A stretch of 64,000 bases of DNA from Branchiostoma floridae (lineage: Eukaryota > Chordata > Leptocardii > Amphioxiformes > Branchiostomatidae), in the NCBI RefSeq assembly GCF_000003815.2, contig NC_049984.1, forward strand, positions 14,865,048-14,929,047, written 5' to 3'. Each line of letters opens with the position of its first letter. Position 1 is the stretch's first letter. The translations under genes were made by a program, and so were the position numbers. The notes below the pieces were generated by a model. The model was given only the letters and a program-made list of their open reading frames with translations. It was not told where the DNA came from and did not search any database. Positions 46,760 through 58,929 of the stretch are shown here, piece after piece.

Positions 46760-47875
46760 TTCAGAAGTTTTAGAATAGAAGGAAAAATTGTAAGAACTGT
46801 GTTTTGGCAGAAAACAGATATACTATTGATTGTATAATGAAGTGCTGAGATTTATTATGCTCAAAATTACATTCCAGGGTGTGTCTGAGACCCATAGACA
46901 GGCATGCTGCACGGAAGATTGAGAGGGTTTTGTGACACACGCTTATATAAAATGCAATACCCTTGAAATTAAGCGCTTTCAAATGTTCTTGTGGTTAATT
47001 GATAATGTACCTGCCTTTTCTGATGTATGCTGATAAATAATGCACCTGCCTTTTCTGATGTATGCTGCTATGCCTCTCAAGATATTGATCGAAATAACTA
47101 TTGACATTGAATGCTTGATTAATTGAAAACCTGTCCTTAACATCATGAATTTTCAAACCATTGTGTTTCTAAATTGGAAAAATATTTTTCCTTCTCTGCA
47201 ACGGAAAGTACCAAGCTTGTATTAGCACCCTTTATCATATTTTTGTACAGTAAGCCAGATTAAATGTGCTGAAGTAAGAACCACCCTCCAAAAAGGGTTT
47301 GGATATCTGAGTGACCAGGAACTAGGTAATGTATGAAGACAGCTTTTCCAGGTATCACCCGCAGAAGGAAGCAAGTTGGAGGTAAAAGTTCTCACTACTA
47401 CTGTGGTCTACAGCTTATCATAGAGCCCATAGAGTCACATTCTGTACTGATTAAATAATACATTAGGTAAGTAAGTAAAGGCCCTCGTCGGTATGGAAAG
47501 TTCATATACACAACACATTAAGTAATGATGCTAGATTAGTACCCTACAGTAAATAGTTTGTAGTTTATAATGATACATGTTATCTGCCATACATGCTACC
47601 TATTGCAATCATCAACAATGACTGTGTACTTGTATAGGGTCGCTAGTGCGGGCATCAGTGAGTGCTCATAAGAGGACAGACACCTTGTGTTCCTCACTTC
47701 ACCGGCCGTAGGGGTAGCAAGTCCGTCTAGGACTTCCCTTAAGTCGCTTCTACTGTCGCAGTAACAAGCGACAGTACAGCTTCTACTGCCGCAGCGACAA
47801 CTGGTGGCACAGCTTCGCAGTAACAACCAACAGCACAGCTATATATATATTTTACTTTGAGCAGGTTAATATTTT
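46760..47875. other. No gene recognised
   Basis: Intronic or intergenic sequence with a small imperfect duplication (GTACCTGCCTTTTCTGATGT, twice near 47,010-47,050). Around 47,745-47,820 there is a local repeat of GACAGTACAGCTTCTACTG-like sequence. Confidence 0.5.
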
Positions 47876-49183
47876 TACCTTTGCCAGAATGGCTAAGGTT
47901 ATGTTTTAGGCTTGTGAGTCTGTCTGTCTGTGTGTTAACAGTATAACTCAAGAAGCCTTGGATGGATTCCGATAATATTTGGTAGGTGTCGGGAAAACGA
48001 AGGTCAAGTTCGATTATGGGCCCCCTAGCGGCTTGCTAAGGTACTGCAGCAGAATCTCAATTTTTGATATCTCGTCTTCTGGACATGCTGTGGTTATGAT
48101 TTTTGAGTGGTAGATAGCCCTTGGGGCAGAGAGTAAGTGCTGTAAGTTTGGACCCCCTAGCGGCTTGTTTGGAACTGCAGTCGCCGATTTCCTTTCAAAC
48201 TTTGGACGAGAGTAACTCGAGAACGTGTAGATGGATCGTCATGATTTTTGGTATGTAGATAGCCCAAGTAACAATGTACAAAATAGAATACTAATTATGC
48301 AAATCAGTAACTAATTTGCATAATTAATGAGGAAAGTTTATAAATCCACTGCATTTCATGATAGGACTTTCAAACTTGTCACATATATAGATAAGAGAAA
48401 TATGAATGCATATTAATTATGCAAATGACTGCCTCATTTACATAATTAATGACAAAATACAAACGTGTTGAAAGATCGTCATGATTTTTGGTATGTAGAT
48501 AGCCAAAGGGAAGACTTACATGATGGAATTCTAAATATGCAAATCGACAGGTAATTTGCATAAATGAGGAAAGTGTGTAAATCCACTGCATTCCTTTATA
48601 GGACATTCAAACTTGTCACATTTGTAGCTGAGAAAGAAAGAAATATCAATACATATTAATTATGCAGATGATCTCATTTGCATAATTAATAGAAAATATG
48701 AACGTGTTGACGGAGCGTCATGATTTTTGGTATGTAGATAGCCTAAGTAAAAAATTACACGAGATACTAGTTATGCAAATTAACAGCTAATTTGCATAAT
48801 TTATGAGGAAAGTTGGTAAATCCACTGCTTCCATGATAGCACTTTCAAACTTGTCACATATGTAACTGAGAAAGATGGCAGAGAGACATGTTTGGGTCCG
48901 CTAAACGTCTTTTCTTGAACTGCAGGAGCCGGTTTAGTTTCCTACTTTGAAAGAGAATAAGTCAAGAAGGGATGAAAGGATCATCATGATTTTTGGTAGC
49001 TTAACAGGTTAAGTTATGCTTGATACAATTTAATATTAGTATGTAAATAGGATCGGATTTGTATAAGCAATGGCGAAATGTTATGAACCAACTCCAGGCA
49101 TATAAAATAAAACGTAATGAGTAACACATTTCTGTCTACAGACATCATTCTACATAACAAACCTGGTTTATTTGGCAAAGGTA
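47876..49183. mobile_element. TIR element A (ACCTTTGCCA termini)
   Basis: It starts TACCTTTGCCAGAATGGCTA and ends TTTGGCAAAGGTA. The interior has three to four copies of a module of about 230 bp containing CATGATTTTTGGTATGTAGA, AATTATGCAAAT...TAATTTGCATAATT and ATCCACTGCATT. There is no transposase ORF, so it is non-autonomous. Confidence 0.8.
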
Positions 49184-49201
49184 TGTTTTTGAACTGTTAC
49201 T

Positions 49202-49370
49202 ATGGCGGAGGCTAGGAAAGTAGGGAAGAATGAGTCTGAGAGGAGACGTGTGTACGAGTTGAAAGCGGCATTGGAGAAGTTGAGATTTGTGCTTCGAGGT
49301 ACTGGAGTTGACAGTACGAAGATGCCGAAGGTTGAGCTTATTCATGCGGCGATCCAAAAGATAGAAGGAT
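49202..49370 (+). CDS. bHLH-domain exon (first exon of a putative transcription factor)
   Basis: ATG at 49,202 opens a frame reading MAEARKVGKNESERRRVYEL, KAALEKLRFVLRG, then TKMPKVELIHAAIQKIEG. N10-x2-ER-x-R is the basic region; residues about 17-32 form helix 1 with the LR pair, 33-40 the loop, and 41-56 helix 2 (KxPKVxLIxAAIxKI). This is the basic helix-loop-helix fold used to bind E-box DNA as dimers; helix 2 looks achaete-scute/Myc-like, but no subfamily is claimed. GTAAGT at 49,371 is the likely donor; a second (GTAAGC) is at 49,425. The basic region lacks the usual first Arg (Ser instead). The ATG lies 18 bp past TIR element A, and element B begins 280 bp later. Later exons were not found. 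Confidence 0.6.
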
Positions 49371-49648
49371 GTAAGTGTGTGGTGTTGCCTGCGTGTGCGG
49401 AGGGTGATGTCAGTTGTGGGAGAGGTAAGCGGTTAGAAGTTAGGAGGTTGAAGTTATTGTGGGGCGTGCACGTGTGTATTGTGATATGTTAGAAAATGGT
49501 GAGGAATTTGTGAAGTTTGTTTAGTTCGGAAATGAATAGGATGAGATGTTGATATTGAGGTTGTTGACCTGTCATGATGGTTTTGTGTGGTATTACGGGT
49601 TTAGAGTGATGATGACAAGTGGGGGTGTATGTACGACAGGAAGGTTGT

Positions 49649-50740
49649 TACCTTTGCCAGAATGGCTAAGGTTATGTTTTGGGCTTGTGAGTCTGTGTGT
49701 GTGTCTGTGTGTCTGTCTGTTAACAGCATAACTCAAGAAGCCTTGGATGGATCCCGATGATATTTGGTAGGTGGGTAGGGGTCGGGAAAACGACGGTCAA
49801 GTTCGATAATGGGCCCCCTAGCGGCTTGCTAAGGTACTGCAGCAGAACCTCAATTTTTGATATCTCCTGTTCTGGACATGCTGTGATCATGATTTTTGAG
49901 TGGTAGATAGCCCTCGAGGCAGAGAGTAAGTGCTGTGAGTTTGGGCCCCCTAGCGGCTTTTTTGGAACTGCAGGCGCCGGTTTCCTTTCAAACTTTGGAC
50001 GAGAATAACTCGAGAACGTGTAGATGGATCATCATGTTTTTTGGTATGTAGGTAGCGTAAGTGAAGACAAACATAATGAGATACCAATTATGCAAATCAA
50101 CAGCTAATTTGCATAATTAATGAGGATATTTTATAAATTCACTACGTTCCATGATAGGACTTTAAAACTTGTCACATATGTAGCTGAGAAAGAGAGAAAT
50201 GTCAATACATATTTATCATGCAAATGATGATCTCATTTGCATAATTAATGAGAAAATATGAACGTGTTGACGGATCGTCATGATTTTTGGCATGTAGATA
50301 GCCTAAGTGAAGACTTATGTAATGTGATACTTATTATGCAAATTAACAGCTAATTTGCATAATTGATGAGGAAAAGTTTATAAATCCACTGCAGTCCATT
50401 ATAGTACTTTCATCAAAGTTGTCACATATGTAACTGAGAAAGAGGGAAGAGAGTAAGAGGTGTATTTAAAGACTTTGAAAGAGAATAAGTCAAGAATGGA
50501 TCAAAGGATCATCATGATTTTTGGTATGCTGATAGCTTAAGTTATGCTTGATACAATTTGATATCAATTAATTGTAACTTGGGATCTAATTTGCATAATC
50601 AATGCCGAAATTTTATAAACCAACTCCAAGCATATAATTATGAAGAAAATGAAATGAGTAACACATTTGTCTACAGACATCATTCTACATAACAAACCTG
50701 GTTTATTTGGCAAAGGTATGTGTTCGTGGAACTCTAGTTT
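49649..50740. mobile_element. TIR element B (ACCTTTGCCA termini)
   Basis: It starts TTACCTTTGCCAGAATGGCT and ends TTTGGCAAAGGTATG plus GTTCGTGGAACTCTAG. It is colinear with element A over most of its length (CGGGAAAACGA, GGGCCCCCTAGCGGCTTGCT and the TTTGCATAATT modules) but has fewer internal modules. Same orientation as A. Non-autonomous. Confidence 0.8.
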
Positions 50741-51278
50741 TTAAATTTTTTTGTTTCATGTCAATAAACATTACAAAGACATACAAAAAACGACATGTAC
50801 AAAACGTAGATGGACACAGACAGAGAAGGACCTTTCATCTTACATGTTAGAATTTTTAGTTGTAAAAGGAAATGTCTGATACTGGGTTTAATGTTTGAGT
50901 TAAGCAGATGTAAAGACTATATTTTGCTACCGTTATACAAAAAGCAAGGTATGCTCGTTCTATTACACACTATATTATCGTATTCTCGCTTAAACGTATA
51001 TCTTGCTTTGTCACGCTTTTCCACCAATATCTAAATTGTTGCCAAAATGCTGTAGTATAGCTACAATGAATAAACAAATGTTCTATGGTATGCTTTTCAT
51101 CGCAATTGTTACAGCTGTCTTTCTCTAATAGATTTACTTCACCAACTGTTAGTCGGCAATAAAAAGCTTTGTAAGGGCGTGACTGCGTTTTACACATTTC
51201 ACCATTTTGAAGATAACTTAGCCCCCAAATAATGTTAGGAAAGCCACTTTGTTCTGGATGTAATAAGAAGTGTGTCAC
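50741..51278 (-). mobile_element. LINE 3' fragment with Cys/His tail
   Basis: The minus-strand frame reads AFYCRLTVGEVNLLEKDS, CNNCDEKHTIEHLFIHCSYT and TAFWQQFRYWWKSV. CxxC...EHLFxxC...FW is the zinc-binding tail of many non-LTR proteins. The 3' end (low coordinates) reads AAAAAAATTTAAAAA on the minus strand, as does the intact LINE at 36,885. Truncated. Confidence 0.7.
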
Positions 51279-51299
51279 AAAGAAAACACGCTTTTGCCA

Positions 51300-51770
51300 A
51301 ATCCTCAGCTAAGCTTTGGCAAAACGCTGAGTGCAGTGGGAAGGGCGCGTTATCCCATCGATGATGACAAGTTCGTCAATGCCGTCAAGGAGGCGAAGAA
51401 CAACATATTGGACTGTTTCAGTGGCAACAGTTCAAATTGCAAACGTGTCATGTGCCTGTAAGGCGAGACTGAAAGACCCCGTTTACAAGCCATGCCAATT
51501 GCCCTGGAAGCCAAGTCTCTGCAGGACGGCAGAGGACAGGGAACAGCTCATGACCGCACAAGTCCGCTGCTGAGTATACATTGTCAACCAACATGATTTT
51601 ACAGCAGTGGAACTAACTAATGTAAAGCCCATCACCTGCGCACACAAGTCGCTTCCAGACTTGAAAATCTACAAGCGGAATGCAGCAGGTACGGCAGCAA
51701 GCGCCGCTCATTCAGCTGCCATCGGTGGCATGGGCGAGTCCATACAGATAACAAAATTGTAGCGGAACTC
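51300..51770 (+). CDS. Unidentified exon-like frames
   Basis: About 51,460-51,573 reads CACKARLKDPVYKPCQLPWK and ends in a stop. About 51,590-51,762 reads DFTAVELTNVKPITCAHKSL, IYKRNAAGTAASAAHSAAIG and MGESIQITKL, then a stop. They look coding but match nothing I know. They may be transposon-derived. Confidence 0.3.
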
Positions 51771-52740
51771 AGACCTTATATACAAGCCAATTCATTTCAT
51801 GATGCAGGCTCCACACCACCTTGCTCTGTGGCAACAATATTACTCCAGGCATGCCACACACACAACCGTACACAATGCATTTGAGGATGCTGGAGGGATT
51901 CCGAGAGACTAAGAAAATTATTTCTGTACCAGGCGATACAGGCTCTGTAGGTATTATTTCAGTGACAAGTGTCTGTTTTTTTTTTGTCAGGCTGCAACTC
52001 TCTTGTATTAAATTTAGCTCTATTGTTCGCTTTTAGGGTGAAACTCTCCGGACGAGCATATGTTCATAAATTTGGTTAGAAAGTTTTTGTTTAAACTGCT
52101 TAACCCAAATTAAGCTCTCATCATCATTTGGTAGTTTCGTGTTTGGATGCCCATACACAATGATGAAAGGCCAGCACAGACCCACACCAGGAAACACTAG
52201 CCTTGACCAAGGAAAGTGCAACTGTGGCATTGAGAACAAGAGCAAAATTAATATTTCTGGTCATAACATCCAGCAAACCCATCTAACTAAGCTGAACAAG
52301 CCCCCACTGTACCAGAGGCACAGTCCCCGAAGTCTGGGTTTCCAAGAGGCTTGACAGCTGTATTATGTTGAGACCTGACTAATAACCCGAGTAAGCTGGA
52401 TGCTCTGCCGTTGCCAATACAATAGTTTTGCTCTTTCACCCGTTTTGTTCAGTATTTGGGTAAACAGAAGAAAGGCTGATAGTGTCGTCCCTGCATCGTC
52501 TTTTCCATCCTGCTGTACATTATCCAGATGAATTCCCACCATTGTAGAGAACACTTCCGAGATCACCAGACCCACGTGCCATGCTGAAAACTTCTGTGGT
52601 AACCTGTGGGAGAGAAATACACATTATAAATATGACACAATTAAAATTAAGCAGACTAGACCGTAGAACTACAACGGGCGAATTATCTTAAAATATTTTA
52701 AGTTGATAGGTATTATCTGATTACACGGATCGAGCCGGTT
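51771..52740. other. No gene recognised
   Basis: Short ORFs on both strands without motifs. No repeat structure seen. Confidence 0.45.
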
Positions 52741-55700
52741 TAGTTGAGTATAAGTACTATACATAACGCGTGACCTGACCATGCCGCCACGGTCCTTTGT
52801 TCTCTGACAACCGGCCTCCAAAGAAACGGACCTTTACACTCATGAAAATCACAAAGGTATGGTCTATAGCGTTTGGGTTCCGTGCAAAAAACAACAGTGA
52901 TTACACCTCGTCGGAATTGGCGAGAAATTCGGCCAAAATGGTACTCTTCACTCAGACATTCAACGACAGGAAAATTCCACCACATACGGCCAAAATGGTT
53001 CTCTTCACTCAGACATTCAACGACAGGAAAATTCCACCACATAAGGCCGCCATGCATGCATGACCCTCACAAAAAAGTTTTCCTCAAATTATAGCTTTTG
53101 CACCTTTAAACTACAATGTGCTAACTCACCACCGAAACAGCTATACTACACTTTACTAGTATTAGACAACTGGGAAGGTTTTGGAGGCAAAATAAGATAC
53201 ACGAAAACACATTTTTCTGGTATTAAAGGAGTAACGAACCTCACCTCACAAATATTGCCGCCCTGCACTGACTGAAGTCCTGAATTCCATACAGGACAGA
53301 AGCACTTCTCTTCTGTCATATCAGTGCGCGTAAACATCTGAAATGCCGCTTAATCAATGACTTACGTACAGCTTACATGGTCAAAAAGTACGAACATTAG
53401 AGTAAATTATCAAGAATAGACAACATGTTCAAATGTAACGACCTATTTTTTAATACTTCATTTTTGGCCGCACTATTTTATGGCGCGCATGTGTATACTC
53501 CGTCTGGGGGAGGGTATTTGGTGGCGGCTAGCGAATGACGTACCAAGTGCATGGAGGCTTACTTGAGGGTTTTCGAGGCAGCGCTATATAAACAAAACGC
53601 AAACCACGTAATGAAGCAAATTCTCATTTCTTTGACGGTCGTAGAACTTGAATAAAGAAACAGTTTATGGTTATTTTTAACTATTTTTTCAGTCGCGCAA
53701 AACAATCCTTAAATCTGCTTGCAACCGAAACCTAGTAGAGGTTTGGCTTCGGCTGTTCAGTCAAGTTTTAAAATTAAAAGGCGTTTTTTCTAGGGCTTTT
53801 AATTTTGTACCGCTTTCTATATGTTCACCGCCTAAAAAAAGTCAAACAACAGATGGTGTCGAATCATGCTTGGATCGTACTGACAGATACCGAAAAGGCC
53901 ACAGCAAGAAGTAAATTTTATGAATGACATCTTCTGCTGACTAAAAATCTAATGTCGTAGGCAAAAAAGCACTGAGGTAGACAAAAAGAAGATGCTCATA
54001 TTTTCAAAACTGGAGACATGGACTTGACTTGAAGATTGCAAGGAATGAAACACAACCAACAAGACTTTTTCTATATATTCAATGATACAGTGGTGTCAAC
54101 ATCATCATCATCACGAGAGAGTTACACGGACCAGTAAACTCCCTCCTTTGTTTTTATTATGACATCTCCATTTTGTCTGTAGATCGGTAGCTCTGTTCAA
54201 CACATTCATAGACTTTAATTTAAAAGCTGAATATTGTATAGAGAAATATCTCGGACTTTGTGACTTTGTGCAGCGTTCCGCTACCTGTAAGATTATTAGT
54301 GCCCAACCCATGGAAATCGAAAAAGGATTTGTTATAGTAGATATAGATATGTTAAACTACCTGTGTCTGAGAGGATTTGTAAATATTGCCCGTCAAATGC
54401 TGTGGAAGACGAGAGTCATATTATCTCTAATTATTCATTTTATGATTAAGAAACCAATTATTCATGAGTTTATCCAAATTTCACACTTTCTTTCAAACTA
54501 AACAATGAGAAAACAATCCTATTACATGTATTAAAATCAAAGAACCCACATATTATAGAAGAAGTGGGTAAATTCGTATTCCACTGCCGAAAAAGAAGTC
54601 AAACTCAAAGAAACTAGCATTATATTATAGAATTTTATGGAACCAAAAAGAGCACAATTCAAGGTATCCTTGTTTGGTTTTAGGCAAAGTATATGATATA
54701 TTTGTTGTAAGACAAATCCTAGAGAAAGCTAAGGAAAGAAAGGTCAAGCGAGACGCGTGCCAGGGGTTGCTTTTCAAACTACGGTATCATCACTCTTGGA
54801 AGATGTTCCAGTCACGGGGGAGCGCGCGGGAACTCGGGTAACATGATACCCTTCCTTTCAGTGGAAAGTTACCCTGGCAACCGACCACCGTGCCTCACAT
54901 AGCTGATCACTGATGATAGAAAAGATCATGGAACCGGCGCCTGTGGAAACGTCAACTGTGGAAACTCCGTCTGTGATCCAATCGGAGAGTGTTTTTTACT
55001 GGCCGGCCGACTCCCCTAGCTTACTATTGACTCTATATCTGTCCAATTTCTATAATTAGACCACCGATCCACGGAGCCTGGTAGATGCAACGAAAAACCC
55101 CTAGTAAACCTCTGTGTGCTTCATTCATCCTCCACCGAATACCCTCCCCAGAATATACACAAGCGCCGCCACAAAATAGTCCGGGAAAGAAAAAAAATGT
55201 TTTATGAATATGTCGCTACATTGGACAGGTTTTTGTTGTTGTTGACATTGTATTCTAATGTTTGTATTTTTTGACGGGGTATTCTGTACGCAAGTCTTTC
55301 CTTAGGAGCTTAGCGACATTCCAGATGTGTACGCGAACTGATACAAGGCAAGCGAAGTGCTTCTGTTCAGTGTGGAATTTGTCAGTGCAGGGCGGCCATT
55401 GCGAGGTGAGGCTGGGTACTTGCAACAACAGAATTTGTTTTCGCATTTTATCTTTTTTCACCTAAAAGCTTGAGCAGTTATCTTGTAGTGTATCTGATTC
55501 AGTCGTTACTTAGTACATTACAGGTTGAAGCTTCAAAATTTCTACTGTTTTGTTGCGAGGTTCATGGCGGGCGTTTGTGGGGGAATTTTCTGGCGTTAAA
55601 CAAGTCGGGACAAAGAAAACGATGTTTTGACCGAAATCCTCGTCAATGCCGGTATACCAGTCATTTGTTTTTGTGGAACCCGGAGGCTGTAGACTCAATT

Positions 55701-55810
55701 TTTATGAATAAGGGTCCGTTTCTGTTACGTCTAGTTTGAGAGAACAAAGGACCGGGGTGGCGTGGTCAGATCACAGTATAGCAGTAGCCACTAGTTTCAT
55801 GGTTTCATCC
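52740..55810. mobile_element. Large inverted repeat (~0.75-0.85 kb arms)
   Basis: The left arm, about 52,740-53,590, is colinear with the reverse complement of about 55,060-55,810. Matching landmarks: CCGGTCCTTTGTTCTC/CACGGTCCTTTGTTCTCTG; GAAACGGACC; GGTTCCGTGCAAAAAACA/GGGTTCCACAAAAACA; GAAAATTCC; GCCGCCCTGCACTGAC; CAGAAGCACTTC; GAGGGTATTCGGTGG/GAGGGTATTTGGTGG. Arms are diverged (roughly 70 percent by eye) and the middle, about 1.5 kb, holds a LINE tail. It could be a long-TIR transposon or an inverted duplication; no clear target duplication was seen. The left arm also has a 57-bp tandem duplicate (GACATTCAACGACAGGAAAA twice, 52,920-53,040). Confidence 0.75.
54150..54650 (+). mobile_element. 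LINE C-terminal fragment
   Basis: Frames read RICKYCPSNAVEDESHIISN, then IIEEVGKFVFHCRKRS. The CxxC...EDExHxx block and the final xxGKFxxxCxxRR block are the carboxyl tail of many LINE-type proteins. Stops interrupt it. It lies between the arms of the large inverted repeat, so it probably inserted there. Confidence 0.6.
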
Positions 55811-57037
55811 GCGGAATATGTACAATAACACGTACATGTTTTTCTTTTTCTACAGGTTAACCCAGAGGTGTAAAGCAATGAATATGGGTCTCGTCTCTGC
55901 TGATCTCTGAAGTGTTTGGAAGTGGAAAATCGCCTCAAACTCCAGAGCAGGATGCTGAGGCAACAGTACCAGGCCATTGAGTTGCGAGCACAGCAACAAC
56001 AACAACAGCTTTTGTCATTGATCTTCCATACACACAAATATAAACGTATGTTACAGAGCAAACTTATTGGCAACGGCAGGACATTTAGGTTACTCAGGGT
56101 TTTGTTAGTCAGGTCTGTTTTTAAAGCTGTCCAGCCTCTTGGAAACCCAGACTTCGGGGACTGTGCCTCAGGCACAGTGGGGGCTGGTTCAGCTGGTTCT
56201 TATTGCTCTTGTTTCTGATGTTATGCCAACTCTTGGGGCATTAAGAGCAGCTTTTCCTGCGCTCTGCACCTTCCGTCTGTAGCCCCTTTTTCTTTATCAC
56301 TTTCAGTTGCAGTTCAATTTTAAGCCTTAAAGTAAGCCAGTACATGGTTATACATGGGTGAATGTCTCATTTCCTCAAGTGTTCGTATTGAGCAACGTAC
56401 ATAGGTGCTATGGTCTGAATACGGTAGGAGCGCTCCCGGCGCTCTATCGTCTCTTTAGCACTGGACCAGGAAACAGTATCATTCTCCATGCCATGGCATA
56501 TAAAGCAAAGGCATGCATCTCCTGAAAGATGTTCCACTCATAACATGCTGCGTTGAACATCAAGTCCGTGGAATGTTAATGTAGATAAGTCATTATACGT
56601 TACAGTTGAATAGTTTCATATGTGAGCTGCACTTTGTGTTCTTGTGGTTGAGGTCAGTGGAGAACTCGCCCATGCATCCAGATTGCTGGTTACCACTGGG
56701 TCCCGAACTCCCCCATGGTGTTTGTTTATCTTGCTGATGATACGTTTGGTGTACGAGTTCGAGTTGTCTGAGGATAGGTTGGCCAGTTTCTGAATGATGA
56801 ACATGAGACCATCGAGTTGATCCTCTGACCCTCCGACTTCAATGATAGAATATCCAATAGTCTGTTCTGTCCTTTGTTGTTATTTCATAGTCTCCAAACT
56901 TCTGCTGGTCCTCACTGGTGCCATCACTATGGAGGGTCATGTTGGTTGACTTGTCAAGTTCATCTGCTAGTTGGTAGGATGAAGCCAGGTTTTACTCCAT
57001 CCGGATGTGCTGGCAAAACGTTGTTCCAGATAGCTCA
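55811..57037. other. No firm gene; two exon-like frames
   Basis: 55,916-56,050 (plus) reads MEVENRLKLQSRMLRQQYQA and IELRAQQQQQQL, a short coiled-coil-like segment of the kind found at the end of Myb/SANT-type proteins. 56,616-56,804 (minus) reads MFIIQKLANLSSDNSNSYTK. Neither is identified, and neither joins another exon in phase that I can show. Confidence 0.35.
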
Positions 57038-57780
57038 CTAAGGCCCCGTTCATGATACAAAAAATGAAACGGTTCTATCGGTTACTATCGGTTAGGCCAG
57101 CTGAAACGGATAAGTTTTGTCATCATGGACGGTCCGAAACGGATCTGAAGCGATAGGAAACGGTTTGTTCGGAACCTCCTCGCGAGGTAGTATTGAAACG
57201 GTTTCTTCCTTATCCGGAATTGCGAATTTGTATCATGAACGCAAAAGCGGCGCGATCCGTTTTACATCCGGGCATGTGCGTTCATATTTGGTGGCGCCAC
57301 GGTGCAAAAGTACAATTTCTAACCTGTCATTCGGGTGTTTCGGCCGCGTTTTCAATCGTACGATTCGTCAGTCTATAATCGGGCTGCCTCTTGGTCGACT
57401 GAGGAGCTAGCATTCCTGATATCGTAAGGGGAATGTGTCAGGAGATCCAGTGGAAATGTCATAGCATGGCATATATCGGGACCACAATGTTTTCAGAGAC
57501 ATTTGCAAGGTCATAACAGAACCCAGCTTCGAATTCAGTAAGACATTGGTTCAATTTCGATCAAAGACCAATAATCTGACACAGAAGTACAAGTTTGGAC
57601 AAGATCACAACAACCTCAGGGGTCAGAGGTCGCGTTACCTTGCCTTTTCAAGGAACTGAAACGGTTTGCAAGTTTGCATCGTGAACGCAAAATGCAAACC
57701 GTTTCCTGTCGTTTGCTGTCGGATTTCCAGGCCTAACCGATAGAACCGTTTCATTTTTTGTATCATGAACGGGGCCTTAG
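57038..57780. mobile_element. MITE with ~48-bp near-perfect TIR
   Basis: It begins CTAAGGCCCCGTTCATGATA and ends TATCATGAACGGGGCCTTAG. Pairing continues through AAAATGAAACGGTTCTATCG and GGCCTAACCGATAG. If the element proper starts at AGGCCCC it is flanked by TA on both sides. The interior repeats GAAACGG/CCGTTTC words in both directions. No transposase. Confidence 0.9.
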
Positions 57781-58449
57781 ATCGATATCTTGTTTGCACA
57801 GCGTGGTCAGGACACAATTGATTACTTCTGATAGTTTGGTGGCAGAAACATCACAGGAGAGCCGTTTCATGCAACAGAGGCAGAAGTCAATTGTAAACGG
57901 ACTTGTGCACAGCCATTGCCTGCCAAGCTGGTACTTCAACCAAGCCGGTATGACATGAGTTAAGAAGGTACTTATTGGGGATATTTAACCTAAAGTCCTT
58001 TTTTTTAGTTTGAAAAAGGAAACAAATTGGTTCGGAAAATAGAATTGGATGAAAAAAGTCCTTGTTAAAATGACCTGATTCCCAAATCTACTTGTATATC
58101 TGTCAGGACCATTTTTAAGACAATTGGTGTAAGGACGTGAACAGTTCCTGCGTAAGTATTTCTGCCATGACTTTGGGGTGAAAGTATTCATTATCCACAG
58201 CCTCTTCAAGCCTATTGAAGTTTCCCTTTTGGAGTTTTTTTTTGTCTGTATAGATATAATTTCATAAACAAAACACAGAATGGCATTCTGGGAAAACACA
58301 AAAATCTGTTAAACACAATCAGCTGGAAGAGTTTCTGTCCAACATTATCCAACTCAAGCATGCAATAATGCAAAGCTGCAAAAATCTTTCTTTCCCCATA
58401 TTTTTTTAGGTTCCATACACAGCAACTGCGCTGTGGTATAAATGTGATC

Positions 58450-58823
58450 CTTAGCACCAACCATTCCTCTCCTTGTCTTTCCCTCTCCATATCGTACTTC
58501 AAATCCTTCTGGGTGGTTTTACTCATTGCCTTTGCCACATTCTGAATCTTGTGAGCAGCACAAGTAATGGCATATATCTTCTTGATATGCGGCAAAGGTG
58601 ATGGCGATGATGGTATCTTCTTTCTCGTCTCCTGCTCCTCTGGAGATGCTGCATTCCAGCCGGGGACAGTTTCCTGAAACTTTTCACATGTTGAGTCCTG
58701 CAACAACCGGGTAACTTTAGTTTCCATTACTGCCCTATCTTTCATGTGGCTTTTGATTTGGCCGACATGTACAAAGCTCCCATCCATCCCTAGCATGGTG
58801 CCCACATCTTGAAGCTCATTCAA
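58450..58823 (-). CDS. Unidentified exon, minus strand
   Basis: The frame reads DVGTMLGMDGSFVHVGQIKS, AVMETKVTRLLQD, VPGWNAASPEEQETRKKI and IYAITCAAHKIQNVAKAMSK. It is hydrophilic, well balanced and coding-like over about 120 residues; it then runs on as a less protein-like tail to 58,212. An in-frame stop lies just upstream, so it would begin at an acceptor near 58,830. No family recognised. Confidence 0.35.
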
Positions 58824-58929
58824 TGTACATGTATCTGTTCAGTTTGATCCCTATGATGTCAGCAGTTTCATTGTGTACACGGGCAATCGGGAAAGAAAAT
58901 TGCGTTTGTTTCCTCCTCTATGGCACTCA

